Positions 36,774 through 46,886 are shown, numbered from the stretch's first letter. The stretch is DNA of 64,000 nt from Candidatus Manganitrophaceae bacterium (GCA_016200325.1 JACQEZ010000011.1:124001-188000), one strand, 5' to 3'. Made by a program: numbers and translations. The notes: generated by a model not told the origin, from the letters alone.

Positions 36774-37724
36774 TCAACCGTTCGGGACGATCTCTTCTGG
36801 AAATCCCGGTTCGGTCACTCTCCCCTCTTTCTTGATGAAGCCGAGAAAGAGCGACTCCAGCGTCATCCATCCGGCGCAGGCGGCGGTCAAAATCGCGAGA
36901 TCGACCGCCGGCGAGAGAGGAAGACGGAGGATGATCCGGAGAAGATAAGCGAGGATCAAAAAATAGGTTGCCGCCATCGTAAAGCCGGGCCAGATGAAAA
37001 ACCGAAGGAGCGGAACAATTCTGGGGAGGGCGGGAAGAAACCAGACATAGGCTGCGGTCGCCATGACGCCGACGACCGCTCCGACGGCAAGCGTCTGATG
37101 GACGGAGTTCAGAAGAAGGGAGCCGAGCAGCGCCCCCGCCGTCCCGCCGATCAAGGTCGCTCCGACGATCCATGCCAGGTTCCGTCCGGGGGCGGTGCGG
37201 AAGAACTCCCCGATCGGCCGTCCGTCCGGAAAGATCGTCCGGGGTCCCCGCGCCTGCCGTGCGCGAAGGTAGCCGATCTCGAAACCGTCCCGCGCCACGG
37301 CCGCTGCGACAAAGCTGATCAGCGCCGCCCGAAAGGCATGGTAGCCGAAGAGGAACTCGACGATCCCGAGGATCATCCAATAGAGGGCGAAGGCATAGAG
37401 GAACCCGATCTTAAGAGAAAACCACTTCATCTCCTCCGGCCGCTCCCGCCAGAGCTGGCGGAGGGGACGGCCGAACCCTTCGGAGTAGGCATAGAGCGCC
37501 ACCGGGATCGAGACGAGGGAAGCCAAAAGACCGATCAGCATCAGAAAGAAGACGCGGGTTTCGAAAAAGATAAGGTAAGTGATCATCAGAAAAGGAAAGT
37601 AGACAGCCAGCCCGGAGAGTAAAATCACCCGGATCTTCCGCCGGCGTGCCGGTCGATCGGCGGCAAGCGCCTCCCCATACAAGACCCGGAGTTTCATTCG
37701 ATGAAGCATTTCATAACCCTGCAT
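36774..37724 (-). CDS. Polytopic membrane protein of unknown function
   Basis: 316 residues, not recognised. About seven hydrophobic segments, such as VILLSGLAVYFPFLMITYLI, FFLMLIGLLASLVSIPVALY and IVGATLIGGTAGALLGSLLL. The cytosolic stretch between helices is Arg-rich. The start is uncertain: 37724 is the first ATG, with TTG 37760 upstream; neither has a clear ribosome site. A 9-bp hairpin separates it from the M16 genes. Confidence 0.65.
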   Translation of the reverse strand: MQGYEMLHRMKLRVLYGEALAADRPARRRKIRVILLSGLAVYFPFLMITYLIFFETRVFFLMLIGLLASLVSIPVALYAYSEGFGRPLRQLWRERPEEMKWFSLKIGFLYAFALYWMILGIVEFLFGYHAFRAALISFVAAAVARDGFEIGYLRARQARGPRTIFPDGRPIGEFFRTAPGRNLAWIVGATLIGGTAGALLGSLLLNSVHQTLAVGAVVGVMATAAYVWFLPALPRIVPLLRFFIWPGFTMAATYFLILAYLLRIILRLPLSPAVDLAILTAACAGWMTLESLFLGFIKKEGRVTEPGFPEEIVPNG

Positions 37725-37748
37725 TGAGTCGGAGCCCGGATAAAGACG

Positions 37749-37770
37749 GGCGGCAGGCAAACCTGCCGCC
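37749..37770 (-). terminator. GC-rich hairpin after the M16 peptidase pair
   Basis: GGCGGCAGG (37749-37757) and CCTGCCGCC (37762-37770) pair perfectly around a 4-base loop, 15 bases past the second M16 stop. The following minus-strand sequence (CGTCTTTAT) has only a weak T run, so it may terminate poorly or protect the 3' end. Confidence 0.5.
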
Positions 37771-37784
37771 GCATTCCAGAATCT

Positions 37785-39278
37785 TTAAGGGGTCAACTGT
37801 ATATGAACGATCTTCCCGAGCGTGGCGAGAGAGCGGTCGAATTTTCCCTCATCTCCGACCACCAAGACGACCAGCCGGTCGGGATGGAGATATTTCTGGG
37901 CGACCCGCAGAATATCTTCGCGGGTGACTTTCGCCACGTTCTCCCGGTAGCGCTCCAGGAAATCGCTCGGCAGCCCATAATACTCCAGCGACATCTGACG
38001 GCTGACGATCTGCGCCGGGCTGGCAAAAGAGAAGATAAAGGAGTTGAGAAACGACTCCTTCGCCCGCTTTAACTCCTCCTCCGTGACCGGCGCCTCTCGA
38101 ATCTTCCGGATGTGATCGACAATTGTCGAGATCGCCTGATAGGTCGTCTCCACACGGGTCTCGCCATAGGCGACCATGACCCCTCGCTCGAAGTTCCCGG
38201 GCCGGAAGACGGTTCCGACCGAGTAGGCAAGCCCCTGCTGAGTCCGGACATCCCGGAAGAGCCGGCTGGTGAACCCGCCGGCCCCCAAGATGTCATCGAG
38301 GATCGAGAGGGCAAAAAAGTCGGGGTTGTCCTGTTTGATCCCGAGATGGCCGATTCGGATCTGCGTCTGAGTAATCGGCCGGATCACTTCGAAGACCCCC
38401 CCTTCATTCCGCTCCACCACCGGCGCGACCCGCGGGAAATCGATCTCTTTCTTTTTCCAGCCGGCGAACGCCTTCTCGATCTTTGCGACGATCTCTTTCT
38501 TATCGAAATCGCCGGTCACTCCGAGGATCATGTTGTTTGGGGCGAAATATTTCTCATGAAAGGCCACCACGTCGGCCCGCCCGATCGATCGCACCGTCGT
38601 CTCGGTCGCCTCCCGTCCATACGGATTGTCCGCACCGAAGATCAGCTTATTGAACTCGCGGCCGGCGATGGAGGAGGGACGGTCGTTTCGCCGCCGAATC
38701 CCCTCAATGGCGTTGTTTTTTGCAATCTGAAGTTTTTCCTCTTCAAAGACCGGATTCATCAGGATGTCGGCGAAGAGGCCGAGCCCCCGATCGACATCTT
38801 TCTTCAACACATCGAGCCCCGCCGAACCGACATCGGAGCCGATGCCGACCGAGAGCTCAATCGCCAGCTGATCGGTCAACTCATCAATCTCATTTCCGGT
38901 ATGATTTCGCGTGCCGCCGGTCCGCATTACCATTCCGCTGAGGCCGGCCAGCCCGATCTTATCGGCCGGCTCATAGATGCTCCCAGCTTTGATCACCGCA
39001 TCCAGGCGGATGATCGGAAGCTCATGATCTTCCATCAGATAGAGAATCATTCCATTCGAAAGGACCTGCCGCTCCGCCTTCGGCGGTTTGAATGCCGGCG
39101 GGGGAAAGTTCATCGTTCGCGGATCGGGCAGCTCCGGGGTCGGGACCGCAGCGAAAGAAAGGGAAAAGATAAGAAGCCAGAAGCCGGAAGCCAGCAGTAA
39201 AATCTGTTTTGCCCTCCCCTTCTGAATCCGGACTCCTGACTTCTGAATTCTATTTTCTATGCGAACAAAGCCTTTCAT
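37785..39278 (-). CDS. M16-family protein lacking the zinc motif (non-catalytic partner)
   Basis: 497 residues, exported (signal IFSLSFAAVP preceded by a repeat-derived N-terminus). Two M16 halves: an N-terminal domain with VLSNGMILYLMEDHELPIIR, where the HxxEH zinc motif is replaced (LAGLSGMVMRTGG), and a C-terminal domain with FTSRLFRDVRTQQGLAYSVG, carrying the Arg/Tyr pair that binds substrate in partner subunits. It should pair with the active peptidase encoded just upstream, as in two-chain M16 enzymes. The start overlaps the upstream stop as ATGA (39275-39278). Confidence 0.88.
   Translation of the reverse strand: MKGFVRIENRIQKSGVRIQKGRAKQILLLASGFWLLIFSLSFAAVPTPELPDPRTMNFPPPAFKPPKAERQVLSNGMILYLMEDHELPIIRLDAVIKAGSIYEPADKIGLAGLSGMVMRTGGTRNHTGNEIDELTDQLAIELSVGIGSDVGSAGLDVLKKDVDRGLGLFADILMNPVFEEEKLQIAKNNAIEGIRRRNDRPSSIAGREFNKLIFGADNPYGREATETTVRSIGRADVVAFHEKYFAPNNMILGVTGDFDKKEIVAKIEKAFAGWKKKEIDFPRVAPVVERNEGGVFEVIRPITQTQIRIGHLGIKQDNPDFFALSILDDILGAGGFTSRLFRDVRTQQGLAYSVGTVFRPGNFERGVMVAYGETRVETTYQAISTIVDHIRKIREAPVTEEELKRAKESFLNSFIFSFASPAQIVSRQMSLEYYGLPSDFLERYRENVAKVTREDILRVAQKYLHPDRLVVLVVGDEGKFDRSLATLGKIVHIQLTP
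39171..39262. repeat. Imperfect palindrome (GAATTCAGA/TCTGAATTC family), copy 2, inside a coding 5' end
   Basis: The right part (TTCTGAATCCGGACTCCTGA, then CTTCTGAATTCTATTTTCTA, 39220-39259) closely matches 46844-46888. The left part (AGAAGCCAGAAGCCGGAAGC, from 39171) is a looser arm. It encodes, on the minus strand, the first ~35 residues of the M16 partner protein. Confidence 0.6.
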
Positions 39279-40816
39279 CGTCCCTCCTCCTTCGACACGG
39301 GAAGAACCTTCCTCTTTTCCTCCCCGGCAGGGGGCGATACCTGGACCAGCGTCGCCACCGTTCGATTTTTCTTGGTGAAATAGGTCCGCGCCACCCGCAT
39401 TACATCCTCTCCGGTCACCTTCGCGATATCATCGCGATTTTGGAGGACATAGCGCCAATCGCCGGCGACCGCCTGAAAATAGGCCAACTGGCTGGCCAGT
39501 CCGCTGTTCGATCGAAGCGATCGAATCAAGCTGGCGTCGATGTTGGTAATGATCTTCTCGAGCTCTTTCGGGCTCGGCGGCTCCGTCTTCAGCCGGTCGA
39601 TCTCCTCGTAAATGGCCGCTTCCACCTCCGCCGTGGTATGAGGCGCGCGGGGGGTGGCGGAGAGGGTGAAAAGGCTCGGATACCGGACGCCGGGAGTTCC
39701 GGAGTTGGTCCCCACGGCGATGGCGATCTTCTTCTCCTCGACCAATTTCTTATAAAGGCGCGAAGTCCGTCCCATAGAGAGAAGCGCGTCGATGACGTCG
39801 AAGACCGGGTCGTCGGGATGATCGATCCCCGGCTTGTGATAGCCGATCATCACCTGCGGGTTGGCCTCTTCCTCGACCTCGATTCGCCGCTCTCCCAGCT
39901 GCGGCGGCTCCGCCGTGACCACCTGCGGCGGCGGCGGCCCGGCCGGGATGGCGCCGAAATATTTCTCGAGCATCGGCGTCACCTCGGCCGGTTTGAAGTC
40001 GCCGACCATCGCAATAATCGTATTGTTCGGCGCATAGTGGGTCTTAAAAAAACGGGCCGTTTCCGTCGCCGATAGATTCCGGACATCAGATGGCCACCCG
40101 AGCGTCGGATAGCCGTAGGGGTGGGCGACAAAGGCAGCCGAGAGGAAGGCTTCGACCAGTTTTCCGCCGGGGCTCGTCTCCACACTCCGCCGCCGCTCTT
40201 CCAAGACGACCTCGCGCTCCTTGTAGAATTCGCGCAGCACCGTCCGGGCCATGCGATCCGATTCAATCGCCATCCAGAGAGGAAGGCGGTTCGCCGGGAG
40301 CGACACGACATATGAAGTTACGTCCCGACCGGTGGAGGCGTTGAATCCGACCGCGCCGTTTCGATCGTAGAGCTCGCCGAGCTCATTGCTCACCACCCAC
40401 TTTTCCCCTTCCTGCTCCAGCGCTTGGAATTTCACCCGAAGCGCTTTTATTCTTTCGCGATCGGCCTTCGGCCCCTTCGCCTCTTCCAGGGTGATCTCAC
40501 GGTTCAGTCCCTCCAACTCTTCGAGAACCGATTTCTCCTTCTGATAGTCGGACGTCCCAAGCCGCTCCGTCCCCTTGAAGGCCATATGCTCATAGAGATG
40601 GGCCACGCCGGTGATTCCGCTGTGTTCGTTGACCGATCCGACCTTATAGGTAATTTGAAAAGAGACGGTCGGCGCCTGATGGCGCTCGACCATTAAGACG
40701 GTCAGGCCGTTCGAGAGGACTTTCTCGACGACCCGGTCGGCAAGGGTCTGCGCTGAGGCGGCGGACGCCCAGAGGTGAATTAAAAGGAGAGGGATCATCC
40801 ATTTTATTTTTTTCAC
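39275..40816 (-). CDS. M16-family zinc peptidase, catalytic partner
   Basis: 513 residues with a signal peptide (MIPLLLIHLWASAASAQT). The inverted zinc motif HLYEHMAFKGT is intact, and the more distal Glu ligand is in EVVLEERRRSVETSPGG. A mid-protein C-terminal M16 domain ends with LASQLAYFQAVAGDWRY. It is a periplasmic or surface zinc protease of the pitrilysin/MPP family. GTG start at 40816 with AAGGAG seven bases before. Overlaps its inactive partner, giving a fixed two-gene unit. Confidence 0.92.
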   Translation of the reverse strand: MKKIKWMIPLLLIHLWASAASAQTLADRVVEKVLSNGLTVLMVERHQAPTVSFQITYKVGSVNEHSGITGVAHLYEHMAFKGTERLGTSDYQKEKSVLEELEGLNREITLEEAKGPKADRERIKALRVKFQALEQEGEKWVVSNELGELYDRNGAVGFNASTGRDVTSYVVSLPANRLPLWMAIESDRMARTVLREFYKEREVVLEERRRSVETSPGGKLVEAFLSAAFVAHPYGYPTLGWPSDVRNLSATETARFFKTHYAPNNTIIAMVGDFKPAEVTPMLEKYFGAIPAGPPPPQVVTAEPPQLGERRIEVEEEANPQVMIGYHKPGIDHPDDPVFDVIDALLSMGRTSRLYKKLVEEKKIAIAVGTNSGTPGVRYPSLFTLSATPRAPHTTAEVEAAIYEEIDRLKTEPPSPKELEKIITNIDASLIRSLRSNSGLASQLAYFQAVAGDWRYVLQNRDDIAKVTGEDVMRVARTYFTKKNRTVATLVQVSPPAGEEKRKVLPVSKEEGR

Positions 40817-40835
40817 TTAAAACTCCTTTGCCTGT

Positions 40836-41480
40836 TCATTTGAACAGGCGTTTGAGGTCCGCCACCGTATCGACGAAGAAATCGGGTTTCGATTCCCGGA
40901 GAAGATTCACATCTCCCAAGCCGTAGCCGACCCCGCATGATTTGATGCCGGCCGCCCGCGCGGCCAGAACGTCATTCGGCGAATCACCGATCATCACCGC
41001 CTCGGAGGGAGGCACCTGGAGGTGATTGAGGGTTCTCAGGATCATCTCCGGATGCGGCTTTAAATTGACGATCGGCTCGCTTCCGAGGATCAAATCAAAA
41101 TGGTTCCGCGCCCCCAGCCCTTCCATAATTTTCGTGGTATAGAGGAGCGGTTTGTTGGTGACGACCGCCTTCTTTTTTCCGCTGAAATGAAGCAATACCT
41201 CTTCTATCCCGGGATAAAGGTCGGTCTCATCGAGAAGGTGTTTGAGGTAATGCGCTTCAAAGATCTCCAGCGACCGCTCCAGCAATGCAGGCTCGGCGTT
41301 CCCAAGCGAATCGAGAATCAGCCGCCGAACGCCGTTTCCGACGTAGCCGTAGATCTCTTCCAGCGGTCTTTCAGCAATACCGAGATCACGAAAAGTCAGG
41401 TTGACGGAGATGGCAAGATCGTTTTTGGAATCGATGAGCGTTCCATCGAGATCAAAGATCAAGAGTAAAACCGAATTCAT
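40836..41480 (-). CDS. gph: HAD hydrolase, phosphoglycolate phosphatase-like
   Basis: 214 residues. HAD motif I is FDLDGTLIDS, motif II VVTNK, motif III the Lys in NLKPHPEMI, and motif IV GDSPNDVLAARAAG. The helical cap after motif I and the overall length fit phosphoglycolate phosphatase and pyrophosphatase PpaX-like enzymes. Which phosphate ester is used cannot be read from sequence. Start at 41480; an upstream in-frame ATG at 41519 would add 13 basic residues. It lies 20 bases upstream of the M16 unit and is probably co-transcribed with it. Confidence 0.83.
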   Translation of the reverse strand: MNSVLLLIFDLDGTLIDSKNDLAISVNLTFRDLGIAERPLEEIYGYVGNGVRRLILDSLGNAEPALLERSLEIFEAHYLKHLLDETDLYPGIEEVLLHFSGKKKAVVTNKPLLYTTKIMEGLGARNHFDLILGSEPIVNLKPHPEMILRTLNHLQVPPSEAVMIGDSPNDVLAARAAGIKSCGVGYGLGDVNLLRESKPDFFVDTVADLKRLFK

Positions 41481-41739
41481 CCGATGCTTTCTGGCGGGAA
41501 GATCAATCGCGCTCCGCATATCCTTACTTATAAGACTTATGAGGCCGCGCTATAATGCCACGGGCCCCGATCAACCTCCGGCTCCAACTCAATATCAGCA
41601 ATCTCGGTACTATAAGAGAAACAGAGGAAGTTTTCAATCCCCTCCCCCGCCGGCTCGTCGACCGGACAGAGGGTCCCTTCTCCTCTCAAAAAAGCCCTCC
41701 TGAGAGGGATTTTATCCGCGGAAAGAGAGGGAAACAACC

Positions 41740-41768
41740 TTGACAAGGAAACCAAAAACCGATAGGCT
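41740..41768 (+). promoter_or_regulatory. Sigma-70-type promoter for the PBP1A gene
   Basis: TTGACA (41740-41745) and TAGGCT (41763-41768) with a 17-base spacer, 45 bases before the TTG start. Confidence 0.6.
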
Positions 41769-41813
41769 GAAGGTTCGACAATCAAGGATTTTCCTGGCAA
41801 ATCCCGGTGAATT

Positions 41814-44186
41814 TTGGACATTCCGATTGAAAATAACTCGGAGAGACGGCGTCGTTTCCGATGGGTGAAATGGCTCCTCCTCTCCATGGCCTCTCTTGCC
41901 CTGCTGGCGGTGATCGCCGCCGGCGGGGTGATCTGGTATTTCTCCCGGGACCTTCCCTCCCTCGAATCGCTCGGAAGCTACGAGCCGAGCCAAGCGACCC
42001 GAATCTACTCCGACGACAATCGGGTGATCGGGCAATTCTATATCGAAAAACGGGTTTTTGTTCCCCTCTCGAAGATGCCGAAAGAGCTGATTCAGGCGAT
42101 TCTGGCGGTGGAAGACTCCCGGTTTTACGAGCACAGCGGATTCGATTACCTCCGGATCGTGAAAGCCTTCGTGACCAATCTGGAGAGCGGGAGGATTCGC
42201 CAGGGGGCGAGCACAATTACGCAGCAGCTGACCCGCTCCCTCTTCCTGACCTCCGAGCGGACGATGAAGCGGAAGTTCAAGGAGATCCTCCTCGCCCGCA
42301 AGATGGAAACGATGCTGACCAAGGATGAGATCCTCGAGATCTACTTGAATCAGATCTATTTCGGGCATGGCGCCTATGGGGTCCAGGTCGCCTCCCGGAC
42401 CTATTTCGGCAAAGATGTCGGCGATCTGAAACTAGCCGAGGTCGCTTTCTTGGCCGGCCTTCCGAAGGCGCCGAACGACCACTCCCCCTATCGCAATCCG
42501 CAGAAAGCGAAGACGCGGCAGGGGGTCGTCCTCAGACGGATGCTTGACGAGGGATTTATCACGCCGGAACAGTATAAAACGGCCTACCAGCAAGACCTCT
42601 TCTTCCAAAAGCTCGTCCCCGACGAAGAGCTGGCGCTTCATTACATCGAATACATCCGGCAATATGTGATCTCCAAATACGGCGACGATGCGGTTTACAA
42701 GGGGGGACTCAACATCTACACCACCCTGAACATCGACATGCAGCGCTCCGCCAACCGGGCGCTTCGGACCGGCCTGCGCGATCTCGACAAGCGGCAAGGA
42801 TACCGCGGTCCGATCGGAAAGGCGGAGAGACCGGCCGAGACGGCGGAGATCGCCACCCCGACGCTGGCGGCTGGCGACCTCCTCGACGGGCAGGTGACGC
42901 AGCTCTCGGACAAAGAGGGGTATGCGCTGGTCCGCGCGGGCGGGGTCACCGGCAAGATGCTGATGGAAGACATGGCCTGGGGGGCGCGGCGGCTGAAAGG
43001 GCCGCATCTCCCGGACGACCTGCAGGTGATCGAGAAACCGAAAGTGTCAGACATCGTCAAAGTCAACGATCTGATTAAAGTCAAGGTGAAGAAGGTTGCG
43101 GCCGAGGGAAAAGGGACCTTCTTCAGCTTGGAGCAAGAACCGATCGTCGAAGGGGCCTTCGTCGCGATTGATCCGGCGACCGGGGCGGTGAAAGCGCTTC
43201 TTGGCGGGTATGACTTCAAGCGGAGCGAATTTAATCGGGCGCTCGCCGCCCGGCGGCAGCCCGGCTCTGCATTCAAGCCGATCATTTACGCCACCGCGAT
43301 CGAGCGGGGGCTGACCCCGGCGACGGTCGTCCTCGACAACCCGGTCGTCTACGAAGATGTGGAGCTCGACAAGGTCTGGAAACCGGAGAATTACGAGGAG
43401 AAGTTCTACGGCCCGATCACCCTTCGCGAAGCGCTCACCTATTCGCGAAATTTGGCGACCGTTCGGCTCTTGGAACAGGTCGGCGTTCGGAATGTGATCG
43501 ATTTCGCAAAGCGGGTCGGCATTCAAAGCCCGCTGACCCGCGACCTCTCCCTGGCGCTCGGCTCCTCCGGCGTCACCCTGATCGAGATGACCTCCGCCTA
43601 CACCGTCTTCGCCAGCCAAGGGGTCCGCGTCGATCCAACCCTCATCATTTCGGTCAGCGATCATAACGGCAAAGTCCTGGAGCACCGCGAGCTCGCCCCG
43701 CAGCAGGTCGTCTCGAAGGAGACCGCCTATGTGGTGACGAACATGATGGAAGACGTCATCCAGCGCGGAACGGCGAAAAAAGCCAAATCACTCGGGCGGC
43801 CGCTGGCCGGGAAGACCGGAACGACCAATGAGTTTACCGACGCCTGGTTTATCGGCTTCTCCCCCAATGTCGTCGCCGGCGTCTGGGTCGGATTCGACGA
43901 CAATCGGACCTTGGGAGACCGCGAAGCGGGCGGAAGCGCCGCATTGCCGATCTGGATGAGTTTTATGCAGGAAACGCTGGCCCGTTTTCCCGTTACACCT
44001 TTTTCTATCCCAGACAATATCGTTTATGCTAAGATAGACCCGCACACCGGGCTGCTCACCCCTCCGGGTGAAGAAAAAGGGATCGTCGAAGTCTTTGTAA
44101 AGGGGACCGAACCGAAAGAGTACAAGGTCGAGACCCCGACCCCGACACAGTTCTTTAAACTGGATGAGGAAGAGAGCGCGTTCTAA
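41814..44186 (+). CDS. mrcA: Penicillin-binding protein 1A (bifunctional)
   Basis: 790 residues, inner membrane with periplasmic enzymes. Single helix WLLLSMASLALLAVIAAGGV. The glycosyltransferase (GT51) domain has the catalytic Glu in AVEDSRFYEHSG and the GASTITQQLTRSLFL block. The OB-like linker sits at about 320-440. The transpeptidase domain has the nucleophile in SAFKPIIYATAIERG, the SRN motif in YSRNLATV, and KTGTTNEFTDAW. It polymerises and cross-links peptidoglycan. TTG start at 41814 with a GGTGA site. Confidence 0.93.
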   Translation: MDIPIENNSERRRRFRWVKWLLLSMASLALLAVIAAGGVIWYFSRDLPSLESLGSYEPSQATRIYSDDNRVIGQFYIEKRVFVPLSKMPKELIQAILAVEDSRFYEHSGFDYLRIVKAFVTNLESGRIRQGASTITQQLTRSLFLTSERTMKRKFKEILLARKMETMLTKDEILEIYLNQIYFGHGAYGVQVASRTYFGKDVGDLKLAEVAFLAGLPKAPNDHSPYRNPQKAKTRQGVVLRRMLDEGFITPEQYKTAYQQDLFFQKLVPDEELALHYIEYIRQYVISKYGDDAVYKGGLNIYTTLNIDMQRSANRALRTGLRDLDKRQGYRGPIGKAERPAETAEIATPTLAAGDLLDGQVTQLSDKEGYALVRAGGVTGKMLMEDMAWGARRLKGPHLPDDLQVIEKPKVSDIVKVNDLIKVKVKKVAAEGKGTFFSLEQEPIVEGAFVAIDPATGAVKALLGGYDFKRSEFNRALAARRQPGSAFKPIIYATAIERGLTPATVVLDNPVVYEDVELDKVWKPENYEEKFYGPITLREALTYSRNLATVRLLEQVGVRNVIDFAKRVGIQSPLTRDLSLALGSSGVTLIEMTSAYTVFASQGVRVDPTLIISVSDHNGKVLEHRELAPQQVVSKETAYVVTNMMEDVIQRGTAKKAKSLGRPLAGKTGTTNEFTDAWFIGFSPNVVAGVWVGFDDNRTLGDREAGGSAALPIWMSFMQETLARFPVTPFSIPDNIVYAKIDPHTGLLTPPGEEKGIVEVFVKGTEPKEYKVETPTPTQFFKLDEEESAF

Positions 44187-44190
44187 GTTC

Positions 44191-44258
44191 GTGAGGGGTG
44201 GAGTGGGAGGGATCCGGGAAGATCGTTTTTCCCGGACGCCTCGCGCTTCACGCCTCAC
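44191..44258. repeat. Imperfect palindrome (GTGAGGnGTGnAG family)
   Basis: Left arm from 44191 (GTGAGGGGTGGAGTGGGAGG then TCCGGGAA) pairs at about 24 of 30 positions with the right arm ending 44258 (TTCCCGGA then CCTCGCGCTTCACGCCTCAC), leaving a six-base loop. It lies directly after the PBP1A stop and could act as its 3' hairpin; there is no T run after it. Confidence 0.7.
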
Positions 44259-44277
44259 ATCCTTATTTACCGGCTGA

Positions 44278-45354
<1,077 letters not shown>

Positions 45355-45498
45355 CGGCTGGTTTAAGCCATTTGGAAAAAATTCTAGATGAAGCAAACGA
45401 CTGGCCATGCCGGCGCGAATGCCGCGAATACGATGTCCAGATAAAAATTCGGAGCCTGGGAAATGAATCAAGGTGAGGATCAGGCGGTGCCTGTCCAA

Positions 45499-45562
45499 GC
45501 CGCGGGGTGTGGGCGCATCGGAGGACCCTTTCTTAGTCACTTGCCGGACGGGCCCCACATAC
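45499..45562 (+). promoter_or_regulatory. Conserved ~62-nt leader element, copy 1 (before pgk)
   Basis: Begins CGCGGGGTGTGGG at 45501 and ends GGGCCCCACATA. It is about 88% identical to a second copy at 62739-62803. GTGTGGG (45507-45513) can pair with CCCACAT (45554-45560). It ends about 22 bases before the pgk ATG. No T tract follows, so it is not an ordinary terminator. Confidence 0.7.
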
Positions 45563-45583
45563 AAAAAGAAAGGGCGGACGCTC

Positions 45584-46783
45584 ATGAACATGAATAAATT
45601 GACCATTGAAGATGTCCCCATCAAAGGGAAGCGGGTCTTCATCCGGGCCGACTTCAATGTCCCGTTGGACAGCAACCTGCACATCACCGACGATACCCGA
45701 ATCCGCTCCACCCTTCCGACGATTAACTACGCCATCGACGAGGGAGCCATTGTGATCCTGGCCTCCCACCTCGATCGGCCGAAAGGGGTCGATCCACGCT
45801 ACACCCTCGCCCCCGTGGCAAAACGGCTCCAACGCTTTTTGGGGAAAGAGGTTTTCTTCGCCCCCGACTGCATCGGGCCGCAGGTTCAAAACATGGTCGC
45901 CAAATTGAAGCCGGGCGATGTCCTCCTTCTCGAGAACCTCCGTTTCCATCCGGAAGAGAAAAAGAACGACGAGGGCTTTGCCAAGGCGCTGGCCGATCTG
46001 GGAATCGATGTCTATATCAACGACGCTTTCGGGGCGGTCCATCGAAGCCATGCCTCGGTCACCGGCATCACCCACTTCATCAAGGTGAAAGCGTGCGGCT
46101 TCTTGATGAAGAAGGAGATCTCCTACCTCGAGGGGGCCGTGAAGAATCCGGCGCGCCCCTTCGTGGCAATCCTCGGCGGCGCAAAGGTCTCCGGGAAAAT
46201 CGGCGTCATCGAGAACCTCGGCAAGAAGGTCGACAAGGTGATCATCGGCGGTGGAATGGCCTTCACCTTTTTGAAAGCGCTGGGGAACGATGTCGGCAAT
46301 TCGCTGGTCGAAGACTCGATGCTCTCCTTCGCACGCGAGATCAAAGAGCATGCGATCGAGCGGGGAATCAAATTCTACCTTCCGGTCGACTGTGTGGTCG
46401 CCGCCAGCATGGATCCGGCGGCGGAGACGAAGATCGTCCCGGTCCAGGAAATTCCCAAGGGATGGATCGGCCTCGATACCGGACCGGCTTCCGTCCGCCT
46501 CTTCACCGAAGTGCTGGCGAACGCGAAGACGATCCTCTGGAACGGACCGATGGGGGTCTTTGAAATGGACGCTTACTCCCGCGGCACCTCCGCCATCGCC
46601 CATGCGATCGCCAACTCGTATGCGCTGACGATCGTCGGCGGCGGTGAGACCGCCCTGGCGGTTCACAAGGCGGGAGAGTCGGAGAATATCTCATTCATCT
46701 CCACCGGCGGCGGCGCGGCGCTGCAGCTGTTGGAAGGCAAAGATCTCCCGGGACTCGCGGTCCTTCCGGACAAAGAGGCCTAA
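45584..46783 (+). CDS. pgk: Phosphoglycerate kinase
   Basis: 399 residues. N-terminal RADFNVPLDSNLHITDDTRI, substrate-binding SHLDRPKG, the hinge-side GGAKVSGKIGVIENL, and the nucleotide-binding GPMGVFEMDAYSRGT with GGGETA. It makes ATP from 1,3-bisphosphoglycerate. Start at ATG 45584 (second ATG at 45590). A frame extending upstream would read through the conserved leader element. It is 230 bases after gap with a possible separate promoter region. Confidence 0.95.
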   Translation: MNMNKLTIEDVPIKGKRVFIRADFNVPLDSNLHITDDTRIRSTLPTINYAIDEGAIVILASHLDRPKGVDPRYTLAPVAKRLQRFLGKEVFFAPDCIGPQVQNMVAKLKPGDVLLLENLRFHPEEKKNDEGFAKALADLGIDVYINDAFGAVHRSHASVTGITHFIKVKACGFLMKKEISYLEGAVKNPARPFVAILGGAKVSGKIGVIENLGKKVDKVIIGGGMAFTFLKALGNDVGNSLVEDSMLSFAREIKEHAIERGIKFYLPVDCVVAASMDPAAETKIVPVQEIPKGWIGLDTGPASVRLFTEVLANAKTILWNGPMGVFEMDAYSRGTSAIAHAIANSYALTIVGGGETALAVHKAGESENISFISTGGGAALQLLEGKDLPGLAVLPDKEA

Positions 46784-46796
46784 TTATTAATGAAGG

Positions 46797-46886
46797 CGGA
46801 ATTCAGACGTCAGGAACCGGAAGGATCGGCAGGTCGCACCTCCTTCTGAATTCTGACTTCCGGCTCCTATATTCTGAATTTCTATT
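46797..46886. repeat. Imperfect palindrome (GAATTCAGA/TCTGAATTC family), copy 1
   Basis: The left arm (from 46799, GGAATTCAGACGTCAGGAAC) and the right arm (from 46843, CTTCTGAATTCTGACTTCCG continuing into GCTCCTATATTCTGAATT) are near-complementary over ~26 bp. Related to the palindrome inside the 5' end of the M16 partner gene. Lies between pgk and tpiA. Confidence 0.7.

Noticed and set aside
38112-39200. 362-codon plus-strand frame over the inactive M16 gene
   Set aside because: Antisense shadow with a composition typical of read-through on the wrong strand.
45499-45562. Leader element as guanidine-III or another known riboswitch
   Set aside because: Only CCGGACG is shared; the rest of the known consensus does not fit.
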